Shown in pieces: positions 18,401-27,159 of a stretch of DNA of 64,000 nucleotides. The translations under genes were made by a program, and so were the position numbers. How positions within the stretch are numbered: position 1 is the stretch's first letter; each line of letters opens with the position of its first letter. The DNA comes from an uncultured Flavobacteriaceae bacterium (GTDB lineage Bacteria; Bacteroidota; Bacteroidia; Flavobacteriales; Flavobacteriaceae): positions 372,001 through 436,000 of the forward strand of contig CANNAN010000001.1 of NCBI GenBank assembly GCA_947502635.1, given 5' to 3'. The notes beneath the pieces were generated by a model that saw only the letters and a list, made by a program, of their open reading frames with translations, made no database searches and was not told where the DNA came from.

Positions 18401-19587
18401 TTATCATCTGGATTATATACACTTACACCTCCCCATGTTCCAAACCATAAATTATTTTTACTATCAAGAAACACACTTCGGATACGACTTTCTATGATAC
18501 TGTTATCATCATGAACCTGATGTCTCACCAATTTAAATAAGCTATTTTTAGAAGTATTAAAACTAACGCCTTCAGAATAAGTACCAACCCATAAAATACC
18601 TTCGCTATCTTCATATACAGAATAAATAGAGTTAGTAGGTAAGCTTTGAGTATGGTTTGAGTCATGTGTGAAATTTGTGAAAGAATGATCTTTTTCGTTT
18701 ATTTTACTAATCCCTCCGCCATTTGTTGCAACCCAAAGATAGCCTTCAGAAGTTTGAAAAATATCAAAGATTTCATTATGGGGAAGCAGGCTGTTTTCTG
18801 TGTTATATGTTTTAAATTGTTTGCTGTTTTTTAAGAGAAAGGAAATGCCTCCTCTTAGAGAACCAACCCATAAATCCCCTGTTTCATTTATTGAAAGTGC
18901 AGTAATAGTATTTCCAGAAACAGAGTTTTCCTTATGTTCTTCATAAAAGTAATTAACAAATCGTTTGCTTTTTTTATCAAAATAGTTAAGCCCGTGTTTA
19001 GTCCCAACCCATACATGATTGGAATCATTGGCTAATGATAGTACTTCCGAGTTTGATAATGAATTTGGACGCTCTGAGTTATATCTGTGGTGCTCAACAA
19101 TCCCTTGATTGAGACTGTATAAAACCAATCCCTCGGAAGTCCCAAGCCAAGCAAGAGAATCATTTTCTTTTTTTATACAATTAACCCTGATAGGTGTATT
19201 GAAATTTTCAAATAAATTATATTTTTTTACAGTCTCTGTTACGGGGTTATAAATTTTAAGACCGTTATCTGTGCCAATCCATAACATGCTTTTAGCGTCT
19301 TCATATAGATCAAGTACTTTCTTTCCATTCGAAATTTCAGATTTATCCTGGTTTATATCAATCACTTTTATATCGTAACTATTATATCTATTTAAGCCAT
19401 CATCTGTACCAAACCAAAGATATCCTGTCTTATCTTTTAAAATTGTATTAACCGTATTTTGAGATAGACCACTAGTCGTTGTGAGCGTAGAAAAATCATT
19501 ATAAGACTGATCCTTAATGTACTGAGCATTTAAAAGACCAGTGCATAAAAAAGAGAAAAGAACTAGGAAGATCGTTTTATTAAGCAT
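15493..19587 (-). CDS. Hybrid two-component system (HTCS) sensor-regulator
   Basis: A 1364-residue one-protein two-component system of the type that senses oligosaccharides and activates PULs. In order: signal peptide (ends LLNAQ); fourteen or so Reg_prop propeller repeats (about 30-650; WFGTDDGLNRY, WIGTDNGLKIY, WVGTYSEGVSF); a Y_Y_Y domain (about 690-775); one transmembrane helix near 783-805; HisKA with phospho-accepting His843 in VSHELRTPL; HATPase with NLLSNAFKFT and RDNGIGIS; a receiver with VVEDDLDIR, Asp1155 in LSDTLMP and Lys in KKPF; and a C-terminal AraC-type HTH. All key residues are present. It is divergent from the GH3-to-GH88 run, which is its likely target. Confidence 0.96.
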   Translation of the reverse strand: MLNKTIFLVLFSFLCTGLLNAQYIKDQSYNDFSTLTTTSGLSQNTVNTILKDKTGYLWFGTDDGLNRYNSYDIKVIDINQDKSEISNGKKVLDLYEDAKSMLWIGTDNGLKIYNPVTETVKKYNLFENFNTPIRVNCIKKENDSLAWLGTSEGLVLYSLNQGIVEHHRYNSERPNSLSNSEVLSLANDSNHVWVGTKHGLNYFDKKSKRFVNYFYEEHKENSVSGNTITALSINETGDLWVGSLRGGISFLLKNSKQFKTYNTENSLLPHNEIFDIFQTSEGYLWVATNGGGISKINEKDHSFTNFTHDSNHTQSLPTNSIYSVYEDSEGILWVGTYSEGVSFNTSKNSLFKLVRHQVHDDNSIIESRIRSVFLDSKNNLWFGTWGGVSVYNPDDKQYKSYSYEPKNPVSLSFNTVTSIFEDFKGNMWFGTYSGGLNLLKPNKQSFIHYKHNINDNNSINDDKIYCFAEDASNNLWIGTQTGLNLYDPIKNSFKTYGHVDVRDIKVAKNNTLIIATMGGIAIFNPETKTFKDFYSNKLISFPLSEVYLDDNEKRIWFCSQGRGMGYLDINNQKFTFFTEDDGLPSNFVSSIVSIDSDTFWVSTYKGLVKFDKKNETFENFGDSHKLPSKQFQPKASVILPDSFIGFGGSKGLVIFHPDSIYNIKKNPIIVLSSLKVDNKDASINTKGSPLNKSISKTDNLLLKANQNDFSIEFTALDFNNLEGNKYAYTLEGYMDEWANIDSRRSVSFTNLNHGDYTLKVKVLNNTSDGNEKSLNISIAPPFYATWWFTFLMLIIFTTLLYYYKKYTIISTKQKNENESQRLKLKNEEDFNKMRFRFFTYVSHELRTPLTLISEPVSQLLKSGKDKSDHDFRLLKLINKNVFRLLRLVDQILDISKLEGDTLSLQVSNQNIVKCIEDTTSAFHEFAIQNEITFKFISKQEVLKGWIDEDKIEKIIYNLLSNAFKFTLKRGIITIHLDYSHDSEDYVTISVRDNGIGISEDKLSKIFEGFYQVRSESAKSLNPNGAGIGLDYVNRLVKLHQGTINVESKVDLGSTFSITIPIKETFYKPENIRNSVQKRTPIKPISLDKEKLSEIQADTKQHTKNTPRILVVEDDLDIRTYVAQSLSEKFRVIEAANGKEGLAKAIKHIPDLILSDTLMPIMDGIEFCKCVKDNEKTSHIPFLFLSAWTSDEFKLKGLNIGAIDYIKKPFSYNILESRITNIIETNKKISEKSKTKVNFIPKDKSIDSIDDLFIRKAYDVLDKNFDNPEFTAQIFKKEMNMSHSGLYRKLKQLTGKSSNEFIRDYRLKRASQIIKQNSGLLISEVCIKTGFNDPKYFSKCFKQVYKMSPSDFAKKYENSEKVEAE

Positions 19588-20278
19588 TTTTATAAATATA
19601 ATTTAACTGATTAAGTAATAAAACACTTAATAACTAAGTGTTTTTTATGTTATTATAGTAATAGTATAAAAGTCAAAAGAGACAAATAATTTTAAAAACA
19701 CTAAGTCTAAATGTACAAATTTTAAGTAAATAACTAAAATGAGTACTGAGTGAAAAATAGTGTTTACTAGTATTCGTTTTGACAAATCTGTCCACCTATA
19801 ATTAAGCTTCCTAAACTGGTTTTAAACTTAGTAAGTCCCTTGTTTATTGGCTTGTTATAGTAATTTTTTAATATTTAACAATCTACAGCATATGTTATTA
19901 TGTTAGGTATACGTATAGTTCAAAATAGTCGCTTTTTTGAACATTCTGTCTACTTTTTCCTGTAGGTGAACAATTCCTGCACTATTTAAGGCATTAATTC
20001 TACCTGAAATCAGTGATTAATCAAGTAATTTGAAACTTACATATTAATGACTGAGAAGCGCAAAATTTAAAATATCATCAGCTTATAATCTTAATAGGGG
20101 TTTCTAAACTCAAATTTTAGTAAAGGAGTATTTTATGAGAGGATAATGCGCATGTATGTATTTCAAAGGTCATTTAATATAGTTGTTTTAAAAGAAAACG
20201 TATAAACAAGTTCTTTTAAAAAAAAATGAAAATTTTATATATAATTAAATCTAACCCAGGATAATTCCTGAATTTTTT
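19588..20278. other. Intergenic control region between HTCS and GH3 gene
   Basis: A 691-bp divergent gap with no credible ORF. It holds the hairpin at 19620-19644. I found no TAnnTTTG box on either strand near the two starts. Two short loosely inverted elements, TCCACCTATA near 19790 and TGTAGGTGAA near 19961, could be regulator contacts but are weak. An HTCS-controlled promoter for the GH3 gene is expected here on positional grounds. Confidence 0.5.
19620..19644. promoter_or_regulatory. Hairpin in HTCS 5' leader region
   Basis: A perfect 10-bp inverted repeat AAAACACTTA / TAAGTGTTTT with a 5-nt loop, 33 bp upstream of the HTCS start codon and flanked by T on the + side. It could be an operator for the regulator itself, or a terminator for stray + strand transcription. 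The sequence does not decide between these. Confidence 0.45.
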
Positions 20279-22741
20279 ATGAAATCATATTTGTTTTTTT
20301 ATTATTTATTAATAGGGATTATTCCAACATGTATTCAGGCTCAAATAACTGATGTAAGCCCTGCTCAGCAACCCGAAAACAGTCTCGTTATATCCAAAAA
20401 AGAGAATATATACCATGGCAATTGGATAGATTTTAATAAAAATGGTGTTAAAGATGTGTTTGAAAATTCTTCGAAGCCAGTAGACAAAAGAATTGAAGAT
20501 TTATTATCTAAAATGACCTTGGAAGAAAAAAGTTGTCAAATGGCAACACTCTACGGTTTTGGAAGGGTTTTAGAAGATGAATTGCCCACTTCTAGTTGGG
20601 AAAAAGAAATATGGAAAGATGGTATTGGTAACATTGATGAGCAGCTTAATAATTTAGCTTATCATCCTAGATCTGCTACAGATAAAGCATGGCCACCATC
20701 AAACCATATAAAGGCCTTAAATGAAATTCAACGCTTTTTTGTAGAAAATACACGTCTTGGTATTCCAGTCGATTTTACAAATGAAGGTATTCGGGGCTTA
20801 TGCCATGAAAAAGCAACAAGTTTCCCTTCTCAAATTGGGGTAGGATCTACATGGAATAAGAATTTGGTAAGCCAAATTGGTCATATCACAGGAAAAGAAG
20901 CAAAATTATTAGGCTATACCAATGTATATGCGCCTATTTTAGATATCGCAAGAGACCCTAGATGGGGTAGGACTGTTGAATGTTATGGAGAAGATCCTTA
21001 TTTAGTAGGAGAGTTGGGCTATAACATGGTTAAGTCCATACAAGAAGAAGGTGTTGTGGCAACCCCTAAGCATTTTGCTATTTATAGTGCACCTAAAGGC
21101 GGACGCGATGGTGATGCTAGAACAGATGCGCATATTACAGAGAGAGAATTGTTTTCTCTATACCTGCATCCATTTAAAAGAGCAATAAAAGATGCTGGTG
21201 CATTGGGAGTTATGAGTTCCTATAATGATTATAATGGTGTGCCAGTTACCTCTTCAAGTTATTTTTTAAAAGATATTCTTCGTGATTCCTGGGGCTTTAA
21301 AGGCTATGTGGTTTCAGATAGTAGAGCCGTTGAGTTTATAGCGGATAAGCATCGTGTAGCGAAAGACCACAAGGAAGCTGTTTTAAAAGCGGTGAATGCG
21401 GGATTGAATATTAGAACCGATTTTACTATGCCAGAAGATTATATTATTCCTATTAGGGAATTAGTAAAAGAAGGTAAATTAAGTATGGAAACGATTGATG
21501 ACCGTGTACGTGATATTTTAAGGGTTAAATTTTGGCAAGGTCTTTTTGATAATCCTTACGGAGAAGCATTTGAAAAAGCAGATAAAATAGTATCTAATGA
21601 CGATTTTCAGAAAATAGCATACCAATCATCTTTAGAATCTATCGTGCTATTAAAAAATTCAGACAATATGTTACCTCTGGATTTTAGCAAATATAAATCT
21701 GTATTAGTTACAGGTCCTAATGCTAAAGCAATTAATCATTCAGTAAGCAGATATGGACCCTCTAATATAGAAGTTGTTTCTGTTTACGAAGGCATAAAAC
21801 AAAAATTCCCAAAAGGGGTCGATATAAAATATGCTAAGGGTTGTGATTTTTTTGATGAAAATTGGCCAGATAGTGAAATTATTCCAATGGCACCTAGTGC
21901 TTCAGATCAAGAAGAAATTGATAAAGCCGTAGAAATGGCCAAAACCGTTGGATTGGCTATAATCGTGGTTGGAGATGATGAGGAAACAGTAGGGGAGTCC
22001 AGATCAAGAACGTCCTTAGATCTTCCAGGTAACCAACAACGGTTAGTAGAGGCAATTTATAAAACAGGTACTCCAGTAGTGGTTGTTTTAATAAATGGAC
22101 GTCCATTAACAATAAATTGGATTAATAAATATGTGCCTGCAGTTGTAGAAGGCTGGTTTCAAGGAAAATTTGGAGGGGCAGCCATTGCAGATGTATTGGT
22201 TGGTAATTATAATCCAGGAGGAAAATTACCAATATCATTTCCAAAAACAATTGGCCAGATTCCTATGAATTTTCCATCAAAACCAGGGGCACAGGCAAAT
22301 CAGCCAAGTAAAGGACCTAATGGTTCTGGCAAAACACGGGTTGGTGGCTTTTTATATCCCTTTGGTTATGGGCTAAGTTATACGACTTTCAATTATTCCA
22401 ATTTAAATGTGAAATCTAAAATTAAAAATAATAAAGGTAAAATATACGTGTCTGTAGATGTAACCAATTCAGGAGAAAGAAAAGGAGATGAAGTCGTACA
22501 GTTATATTTTTCAGATGAAACTTCAAGTGTTACGGTTTATGAAAAACAATTACGAGGTTTCGAGAGGATTTCTTTAGAACCAGGAGAGACCAAAAAAGTG
22601 AGTTTTGTTTTAAATCAAGATGATTTGTCACTTTATAATAAAAATATGGATTTTGTTTTAGAACCTGGAGTATTTGAAATAATGGTTGGGAGTTCTTCAG
22701 AGGACATCCGTTTAAAACAAAACATTGAGATTGCTGATTAA
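20279..22741 (+). CDS. Glycoside hydrolase family 3 (beta-glucosidase/beta-xylosidase type)
   Basis: An exported 820-residue GH3 exo-enzyme, probably periplasmic; signal peptide ends IQAQ. The N-terminal TIM-barrel runs from about 70 to 400, with KHFA (Lys-His pair), the APILDIARDPRWGR.ECYGEDP signature split over that stretch, and the nucleophile Asp347 in YVVSDSRAVEF. The SDS replaces the commoner SDW. The alpha/beta sandwich follows (LLKNSDNMLPL, GDDEETVGESRSRTSLDLP) and a C-terminal Fn3-like domain (GDEVVQLYFSDE, LRGFERISLEPGE). Length fits the three-domain form. It heads the + strand enzyme run opposite the HTCS. Removal of beta-linked glucose or xylose is inferred; the exact sugar is open. 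Confidence 0.92.
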   Translation: MKSYLFFYYLLIGIIPTCIQAQITDVSPAQQPENSLVISKKENIYHGNWIDFNKNGVKDVFENSSKPVDKRIEDLLSKMTLEEKSCQMATLYGFGRVLEDELPTSSWEKEIWKDGIGNIDEQLNNLAYHPRSATDKAWPPSNHIKALNEIQRFFVENTRLGIPVDFTNEGIRGLCHEKATSFPSQIGVGSTWNKNLVSQIGHITGKEAKLLGYTNVYAPILDIARDPRWGRTVECYGEDPYLVGELGYNMVKSIQEEGVVATPKHFAIYSAPKGGRDGDARTDAHITERELFSLYLHPFKRAIKDAGALGVMSSYNDYNGVPVTSSSYFLKDILRDSWGFKGYVVSDSRAVEFIADKHRVAKDHKEAVLKAVNAGLNIRTDFTMPEDYIIPIRELVKEGKLSMETIDDRVRDILRVKFWQGLFDNPYGEAFEKADKIVSNDDFQKIAYQSSLESIVLLKNSDNMLPLDFSKYKSVLVTGPNAKAINHSVSRYGPSNIEVVSVYEGIKQKFPKGVDIKYAKGCDFFDENWPDSEIIPMAPSASDQEEIDKAVEMAKTVGLAIIVVGDDEETVGESRSRTSLDLPGNQQRLVEAIYKTGTPVVVVLINGRPLTINWINKYVPAVVEGWFQGKFGGAAIADVLVGNYNPGGKLPISFPKTIGQIPMNFPSKPGAQANQPSKGPNGSGKTRVGGFLYPFGYGLSYTTFNYSNLNVKSKIKNNKGKIYVSVDVTNSGERKGDEVVQLYFSDETSSVTVYEKQLRGFERISLEPGETKKVSFVLNQDDLSLYNKNMDFVLEPGVFEIMVGSSSEDIRLKQNIEIAD

Positions 22742-23149
22742 ATGAAGTCAAGAAAGTAGCATCTCAAGAGTTTGAATAATGTTTAGATTAAGGTCTGCAA
22801 GAATGAAAAGAATGATTTTATATTAAAATGAGATTATTTTAAATGTAATGTTTAAATAATTTCATTTTTTTTGTTTCACGTAAACTTAAGCCTGAAAACA
22901 AAATAAACATCACTTTTTGACATGTGCTACTCTTTCAAAAAGAAAATTTAAGTTCTTTTATGAGAATAAATCCTGTAGATTGATAAACTCAAAATATATT
23001 GACTATAAATTTATTAGAATAAAGGTTAGAAGTTTATTTTTAAAGAAGATCGATGAGAAAATGAGGTTGTATTTTCTTGAGACAAATGAAAGATTTAAAA
23101 AAAATAAGCCTAGTTAGATTTAATTATAAAATAATCCAAGATATAAAAA
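22742..23149 (+). other. Intergenic gap after GH3 gene
   Basis: A 408-bp AT-rich stretch holding the terminator at 22825-22872. A 66-residue frame at 22917-23117 has no recognisable features and very low complexity, so I do not call it. The downstream part should contain the promoter for the beta-helix gene, but no clear TAnnTTTG box is visible. Confidence 0.5.
22825..22872 (+). terminator. AU-rich hairpin terminator after GH3 gene
   Basis: A long stem (22825-22842 with 22851-22868: AAAATGAGATTATTTTAAA against TTTAAATAATTTCATTTT, one slip and one G-U) followed by a run of eight T. It suggests that GH3 is transcribed apart from the enzyme genes that follow. Confidence 0.6.
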
Positions 23150-23185
23150 ATGATTAATGAATTGCTATTCAAAAAAAATGAGAAA

Positions 23186-25624
23186 ATGAAAGTTGAGAAT
23201 AACTATAAAATTTATGCATTATTGATACTGATCAGTGTAGTAAATACAGTTTTTGCACAAGATTTAAAATATAATCAACCGCCGCATACTTTTCCAGAAT
23301 ACAGTGAGAATTATACAAAAAACCTCTTAGCGCTCTCAAAGAAACCAGGAAAAACTTTCTATGTATCGGTTAATGGTAACGATAAAAATAAAGGGACTAA
23401 AAAATCACCATTTAGAAATATTGGGGCTGCTAGAGATGCCATAAGAAACCTTAAGTTAAATTCTGGATTACCAAAAGGAGGAGTGCACGTGATCCTTTTA
23501 AATGGGACTTATAACATTGATACGCCAGTGGAATTCACGTCTGAAGATACAGGAACAAGTGCATCGCCCATAATATATAAAGGAGAAAAAAAGGGGGGAG
23601 TTATATTGACTGGAGGTGTGCAGGTAGATACTAAAAGATTTGAAGTTGTTTCTGATGAAGTATTGCTAGGCCGTTTACACCCTAAGGCTAAAGGAAAAGT
23701 AATGAGTGTCGATTTATCAAAAGATAAACTCACTTCCTACTTTCCAGGTGATGGAAAATATGGTCAAATAGCTATGGATGGCTATATGCTACAATTGGCG
23801 CAATGGCCAAATAGAGGTTATAATCATATAGGGAAAATACATGAAGAAGGCCCTACGACACGTTGGCTTAAGCCAGGAGAAAAACCGATGCCTTACAGTA
23901 AAGAAAACCCAACAGGAGGGACGTTTTCGTTTAAAGAAAATCTTTCGCCAATGGTGCAAAATGAGTTTGAAAGAACGGGCGATATCTATGCGCAAGGGTA
24001 CTTTCATAATGATTGGTATTTTCAACATGAACCTGTGGGAAGTATTAATGAAGATGTTGTTCAATTGTTACATCATACTCGTTATGGTATTGTTAATAAA
24101 ATTAAGTCTATGCCGAGAAGAGTCCGTCTTTTCAATGTCTTGGCAGAATTAGATGAACCAGGAGAATGGTATTTTGATAAAAAAGAACAAAGATTATATG
24201 TATGGCCAATAAAAGGCTTCGAGCCAGGGAAGTCTACCATAAGTTTTATAGGTACGAAGACTGCGTCAATCAATAATAGTTTTGCACAACCAGGCGATGT
24301 TAAAGCAAAAAAAACAGCTCTCCCTTTGATTACCATGAAGAATACCTCGTATGTAACCTTAAGCAATTTTATTATTGAAAACACGGGCAGTTTAGCTATT
24401 AGTATTAAAGGCGGTAAGTACAATCTATTAGCAGGTAGTGTTATTCGTAATGGAGCAGGTAGAGGAATTGAAATTAAGGGAGGAAAATATAACGGAATAA
24501 CAGGCTGTGATTTTTACGATTTATATGCGGCTTTTAGTATTTCTGGTGGAGATTTCAAATCGTTGGAAAGGTCTAATAACTTTGCTACAAACAATGTGAT
24601 TAGAAATTGTAGATATAGAGGTTATGGCGTTGTGTCTTTATCTGGAGTAGGTCTTTATTTTGCTCATAATTTACTTCATAGTATGAATGGTGCTATTATG
24701 TATAAAACCGTTAACCTTTTAATGGAATATAATGAGTTTTATAACATTGGTTATGAAATGGGCGATTTTAATGTAGCCTATTGTGGAGCACAATGGTATA
24801 CCATGAACAACGTAGTGCGTTACAATTTTGTACATCATTTAATCGAACCAGGAGGACATCCAGTAGCGGCTTTTAGAAATGATGATAACGGAGCAGGTTT
24901 AAAAATTTATGGAAATGTATTTTACCGGCCAGGAAGAGGGAGTGCTCAGTTTGATGGACCCCTCAATGATTTTCAGAATAACATCTCATTAGATTGTTAC
25001 ACGGTTTGGTGGACACTTAAAAAACCAATTAAAAAAGAAGGTATTCAGGAAAAATGGGATAAACTTTCTCGTTTTGGGACAGATTTACCAAAAGGAGATA
25101 AAGGAGACTACCTATACATTACAGAAAAAGTTATTGGAGAAAAAGGATGGTTGAAAAGTCCATGGAAAGAAGCTTTTCCAGAATTAAAAGCCATGATAGA
25201 AACGAACCCTTGGGCACAAACTTTTGGAAATGTAGATTTAAATTATGTGTATAAAGTAAGGAAACCTTTTCATATACATGGAGGGTCTGGTACTATTGAA
25301 GGTATGGAAAGTAAAAGAAAAGGCCACTTTAAAGATTTACCTGTAGAAGGCTCATTTGAGCCGCCAGTAGAAATTGGCCTGGATGCTTTTAAAGATGTCA
25401 GTTCATTAGATTTTAGACTAAAAAAAGACTTTAAGTTAATGGATGGTTTTAAGCCTATTCCTTTTGCTAAAATTGGTTTAATTAAGGATGATTTTAGAAA
25501 AAAACCTTTAGATAAAAAAGTATATAGAAGTCATATCTACAAAAGATTTAAAGATGAAAAAGGAGGACGCTATAATTCTGAAATTGTTAGAGCTAGATAT
25601 CCACTTCCAGGTTATTTAAAATAA
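23186..25624 (+). CDS. Right-handed parallel beta-helix glycan-active protein (GH141-like candidate)
   Basis: Start chosen at the Met that begins MKVENNYKIYALLILISVV, giving a compact signal peptide ending VFAQ; an upstream Met at 23150 would add 12 residues. The mature protein opens with FYVSVNGNDKNKGTKKSPFRNIGAARDAI, the usual entry to a right-handed beta-helix of the pectate-lyase type. Central turns such as GNVFYRPGRGSAQFDGPLNDFQNN and NNVVRYNFVHHLIEPGGH follow. Large ~800-residue beta-helix proteins of this layout next to fucosidases include GH141 enzymes, but a lyase or other hydrolase is also possible. Ends one base before the frame of the fucosidase gene, so they are co-transcribed. 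Catalytic residues cannot be assigned from sequence alone. Confidence 0.75.
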   Translation: MKVENNYKIYALLILISVVNTVFAQDLKYNQPPHTFPEYSENYTKNLLALSKKPGKTFYVSVNGNDKNKGTKKSPFRNIGAARDAIRNLKLNSGLPKGGVHVILLNGTYNIDTPVEFTSEDTGTSASPIIYKGEKKGGVILTGGVQVDTKRFEVVSDEVLLGRLHPKAKGKVMSVDLSKDKLTSYFPGDGKYGQIAMDGYMLQLAQWPNRGYNHIGKIHEEGPTTRWLKPGEKPMPYSKENPTGGTFSFKENLSPMVQNEFERTGDIYAQGYFHNDWYFQHEPVGSINEDVVQLLHHTRYGIVNKIKSMPRRVRLFNVLAELDEPGEWYFDKKEQRLYVWPIKGFEPGKSTISFIGTKTASINNSFAQPGDVKAKKTALPLITMKNTSYVTLSNFIIENTGSLAISIKGGKYNLLAGSVIRNGAGRGIEIKGGKYNGITGCDFYDLYAAFSISGGDFKSLERSNNFATNNVIRNCRYRGYGVVSLSGVGLYFAHNLLHSMNGAIMYKTVNLLMEYNEFYNIGYEMGDFNVAYCGAQWYTMNNVVRYNFVHHLIEPGGHPVAAFRNDDNGAGLKIYGNVFYRPGRGSAQFDGPLNDFQNNISLDCYTVWWTLKKPIKKEGIQEKWDKLSRFGTDLPKGDKGDYLYITEKVIGEKGWLKSPWKEAFPELKAMIETNPWAQTFGNVDLNYVYKVRKPFHIHGGSGTIEGMESKRKGHFKDLPVEGSFEPPVEIGLDAFKDVSSLDFRLKKDFKLMDGFKPIPFAKIGLIKDDFRKKPLDKKVYRSHIYKRFKDEKGGRYNSEIVRARYPLPGYLK

Positions 25625-25657
25625 ATGTTAAAAATAAAAGTATTCAAAAAAGAAAAA

Positions 25658-27130
25658 ATGAAAAAAGTCATATTATTATTTGCACTAATTATAACTATTG
25701 GTTCCCATAGTTTTGCTCAAGAGAAGAAGTACGAGGCCAATTGGAAGTCTATAGACAGCCGACCAATCCCTTCTTGGTATACCGATGCTAAATTTGGAAT
25801 ATTTATTCACTGGGGACCGTACTCTGTACCAGCTTTTTCAAAAGTGGGAGCTTATTCAGAGTGGTATTGGATGAATTTGGTAAATCCATCACGGGTAAGT
25901 AATGGATATCATGAAACCAATGAATTTCATAATAGGGTGTATGGAGAAAACTTTACATACCCAGATTTTGTTCCTCTTTTTACAGCAGATATGTACGACC
26001 CTAATCAATGGGCCGATATTTTTAAAAAATCGGGAGCAAAATATGTTGTATTAACCTCAAAGCATCATGATGGCTATACACTTTGGCCTAGTAAGGAGTC
26101 TGACAAATCATGGGGCAGACCTTGGAGTTCCACAAACTCTGGTCCAGGAAGAGATTTAGTTGGAGAACTTACAGAGGCTGTTAGAAAGACCGATGTGAAA
26201 ATGGGACTCTATTATTCTTTATACGAATGGTTTAACCCCCTATATACCGCAGATGTTGATTTATTTGTGGAAAAACATATGGTGCCTCAGTTTAAAGATG
26301 TGGTAACTAAATATTCCCCCTCTTTAATATTTACTGATGGCGAATGGGACTATCCCCATACTACATGGAAAGCTACCGAACTACTTTCTTGGCTATATAA
26401 CGATTCTCCAAGTAAGCACGATGTTGTAATTAATGATCGTTGGGGAAAAGAAACACGTCACCACCATGGAGGGTATTATACGACTGAATACGGTTCTGGA
26501 ATGCCAAATGCAGATGTTCCTTGGGAAGAAAACAGAGGCATGGCACACTCGTTTGGATTTAGTAAAACAGAAAACTTCGAAGATTATAATTCGACTCAAG
26601 AATTATTATATATGCTTATTGATATTGTGAGTCGTGGAGGAAACTTCCTGTTGGATATAGGACCAACTGCAGATGGAAGAATTCCTGTAATTATGCAAGA
26701 GCGCTTATTAGAAATGGGGGACTGGTTAGAAGTGAATGGAGAAGCCATTTATGGTACGTCGATTTGGAAAAATACGTGTCAATGGACAAAAGGAAAAATA
26801 GAAGAAGCCAAGCGAGGCCGTTATAAGGTGAAATATGACGTAATGAAATTAACCGTAAACCCAGAACCAGGTTTTGCCTCAAAAGAAATATTCTTCACAA
26901 AAAAGGATAAGATACTCTATGGAGTATGTCCAGTATATCCTGAAGGAGAATTAAGCATAAAAGATGTTAAAATAAAGTCGAATGCAAAAATCACCTTGCT
27001 AGGGTATAATAAGCCGTTAAAATGGGAGAAATCAGGTAAAGATATTGTAATAGCAATGCCTTATTTAAGTCCTTCTACGACACCTTGTCAATATGCATGG
27101 ACAGTTAAGATTGATGGAGTTGTTAAATAA
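25658..27130 (+). CDS. Alpha-L-fucosidase, glycoside hydrolase family 29
   Basis: A GH29 retaining alpha-L-fucosidase, exported by a signal peptide ending SHSFAQ. I chose the Met starting MKKVILLFALIIT at 25658; an in-frame ATG at 25625, directly after the previous stop, would add 11 charged residues. Signatures include the N-terminal WYTDAKFGIFIHWGPYSVPA, the SKHHDGYTLW segment, and the nucleophile Asp in SLIFTDGEWDY (residue 227 from this start). The ~490-residue length fits a catalytic barrel plus a small C-terminal beta domain. It sits between a beta-helix enzyme and GH30, which implies that the target glycan carries terminal alpha-fucose. Confidence 0.93.
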   Translation: MKKVILLFALIITIGSHSFAQEKKYEANWKSIDSRPIPSWYTDAKFGIFIHWGPYSVPAFSKVGAYSEWYWMNLVNPSRVSNGYHETNEFHNRVYGENFTYPDFVPLFTADMYDPNQWADIFKKSGAKYVVLTSKHHDGYTLWPSKESDKSWGRPWSSTNSGPGRDLVGELTEAVRKTDVKMGLYYSLYEWFNPLYTADVDLFVEKHMVPQFKDVVTKYSPSLIFTDGEWDYPHTTWKATELLSWLYNDSPSKHDVVINDRWGKETRHHHGGYYTTEYGSGMPNADVPWEENRGMAHSFGFSKTENFEDYNSTQELLYMLIDIVSRGGNFLLDIGPTADGRIPVIMQERLLEMGDWLEVNGEAIYGTSIWKNTCQWTKGKIEEAKRGRYKVKYDVMKLTVNPEPGFASKEIFFTKKDKILYGVCPVYPEGELSIKDVKIKSNAKITLLGYNKPLKWEKSGKDIVIAMPYLSPSTTPCQYAWTVKIDGVVK

Positions 27131-27159
27131 ATTTATAAGATTATAACTAAATTTTAGTA

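Noticed and set aside
22917-23117. A 66-residue + strand frame between GH3 and the beta-helix gene
   Set aside because: Lys/Phe-rich low-complexity product from AT-rich DNA, with no recognisable motif.
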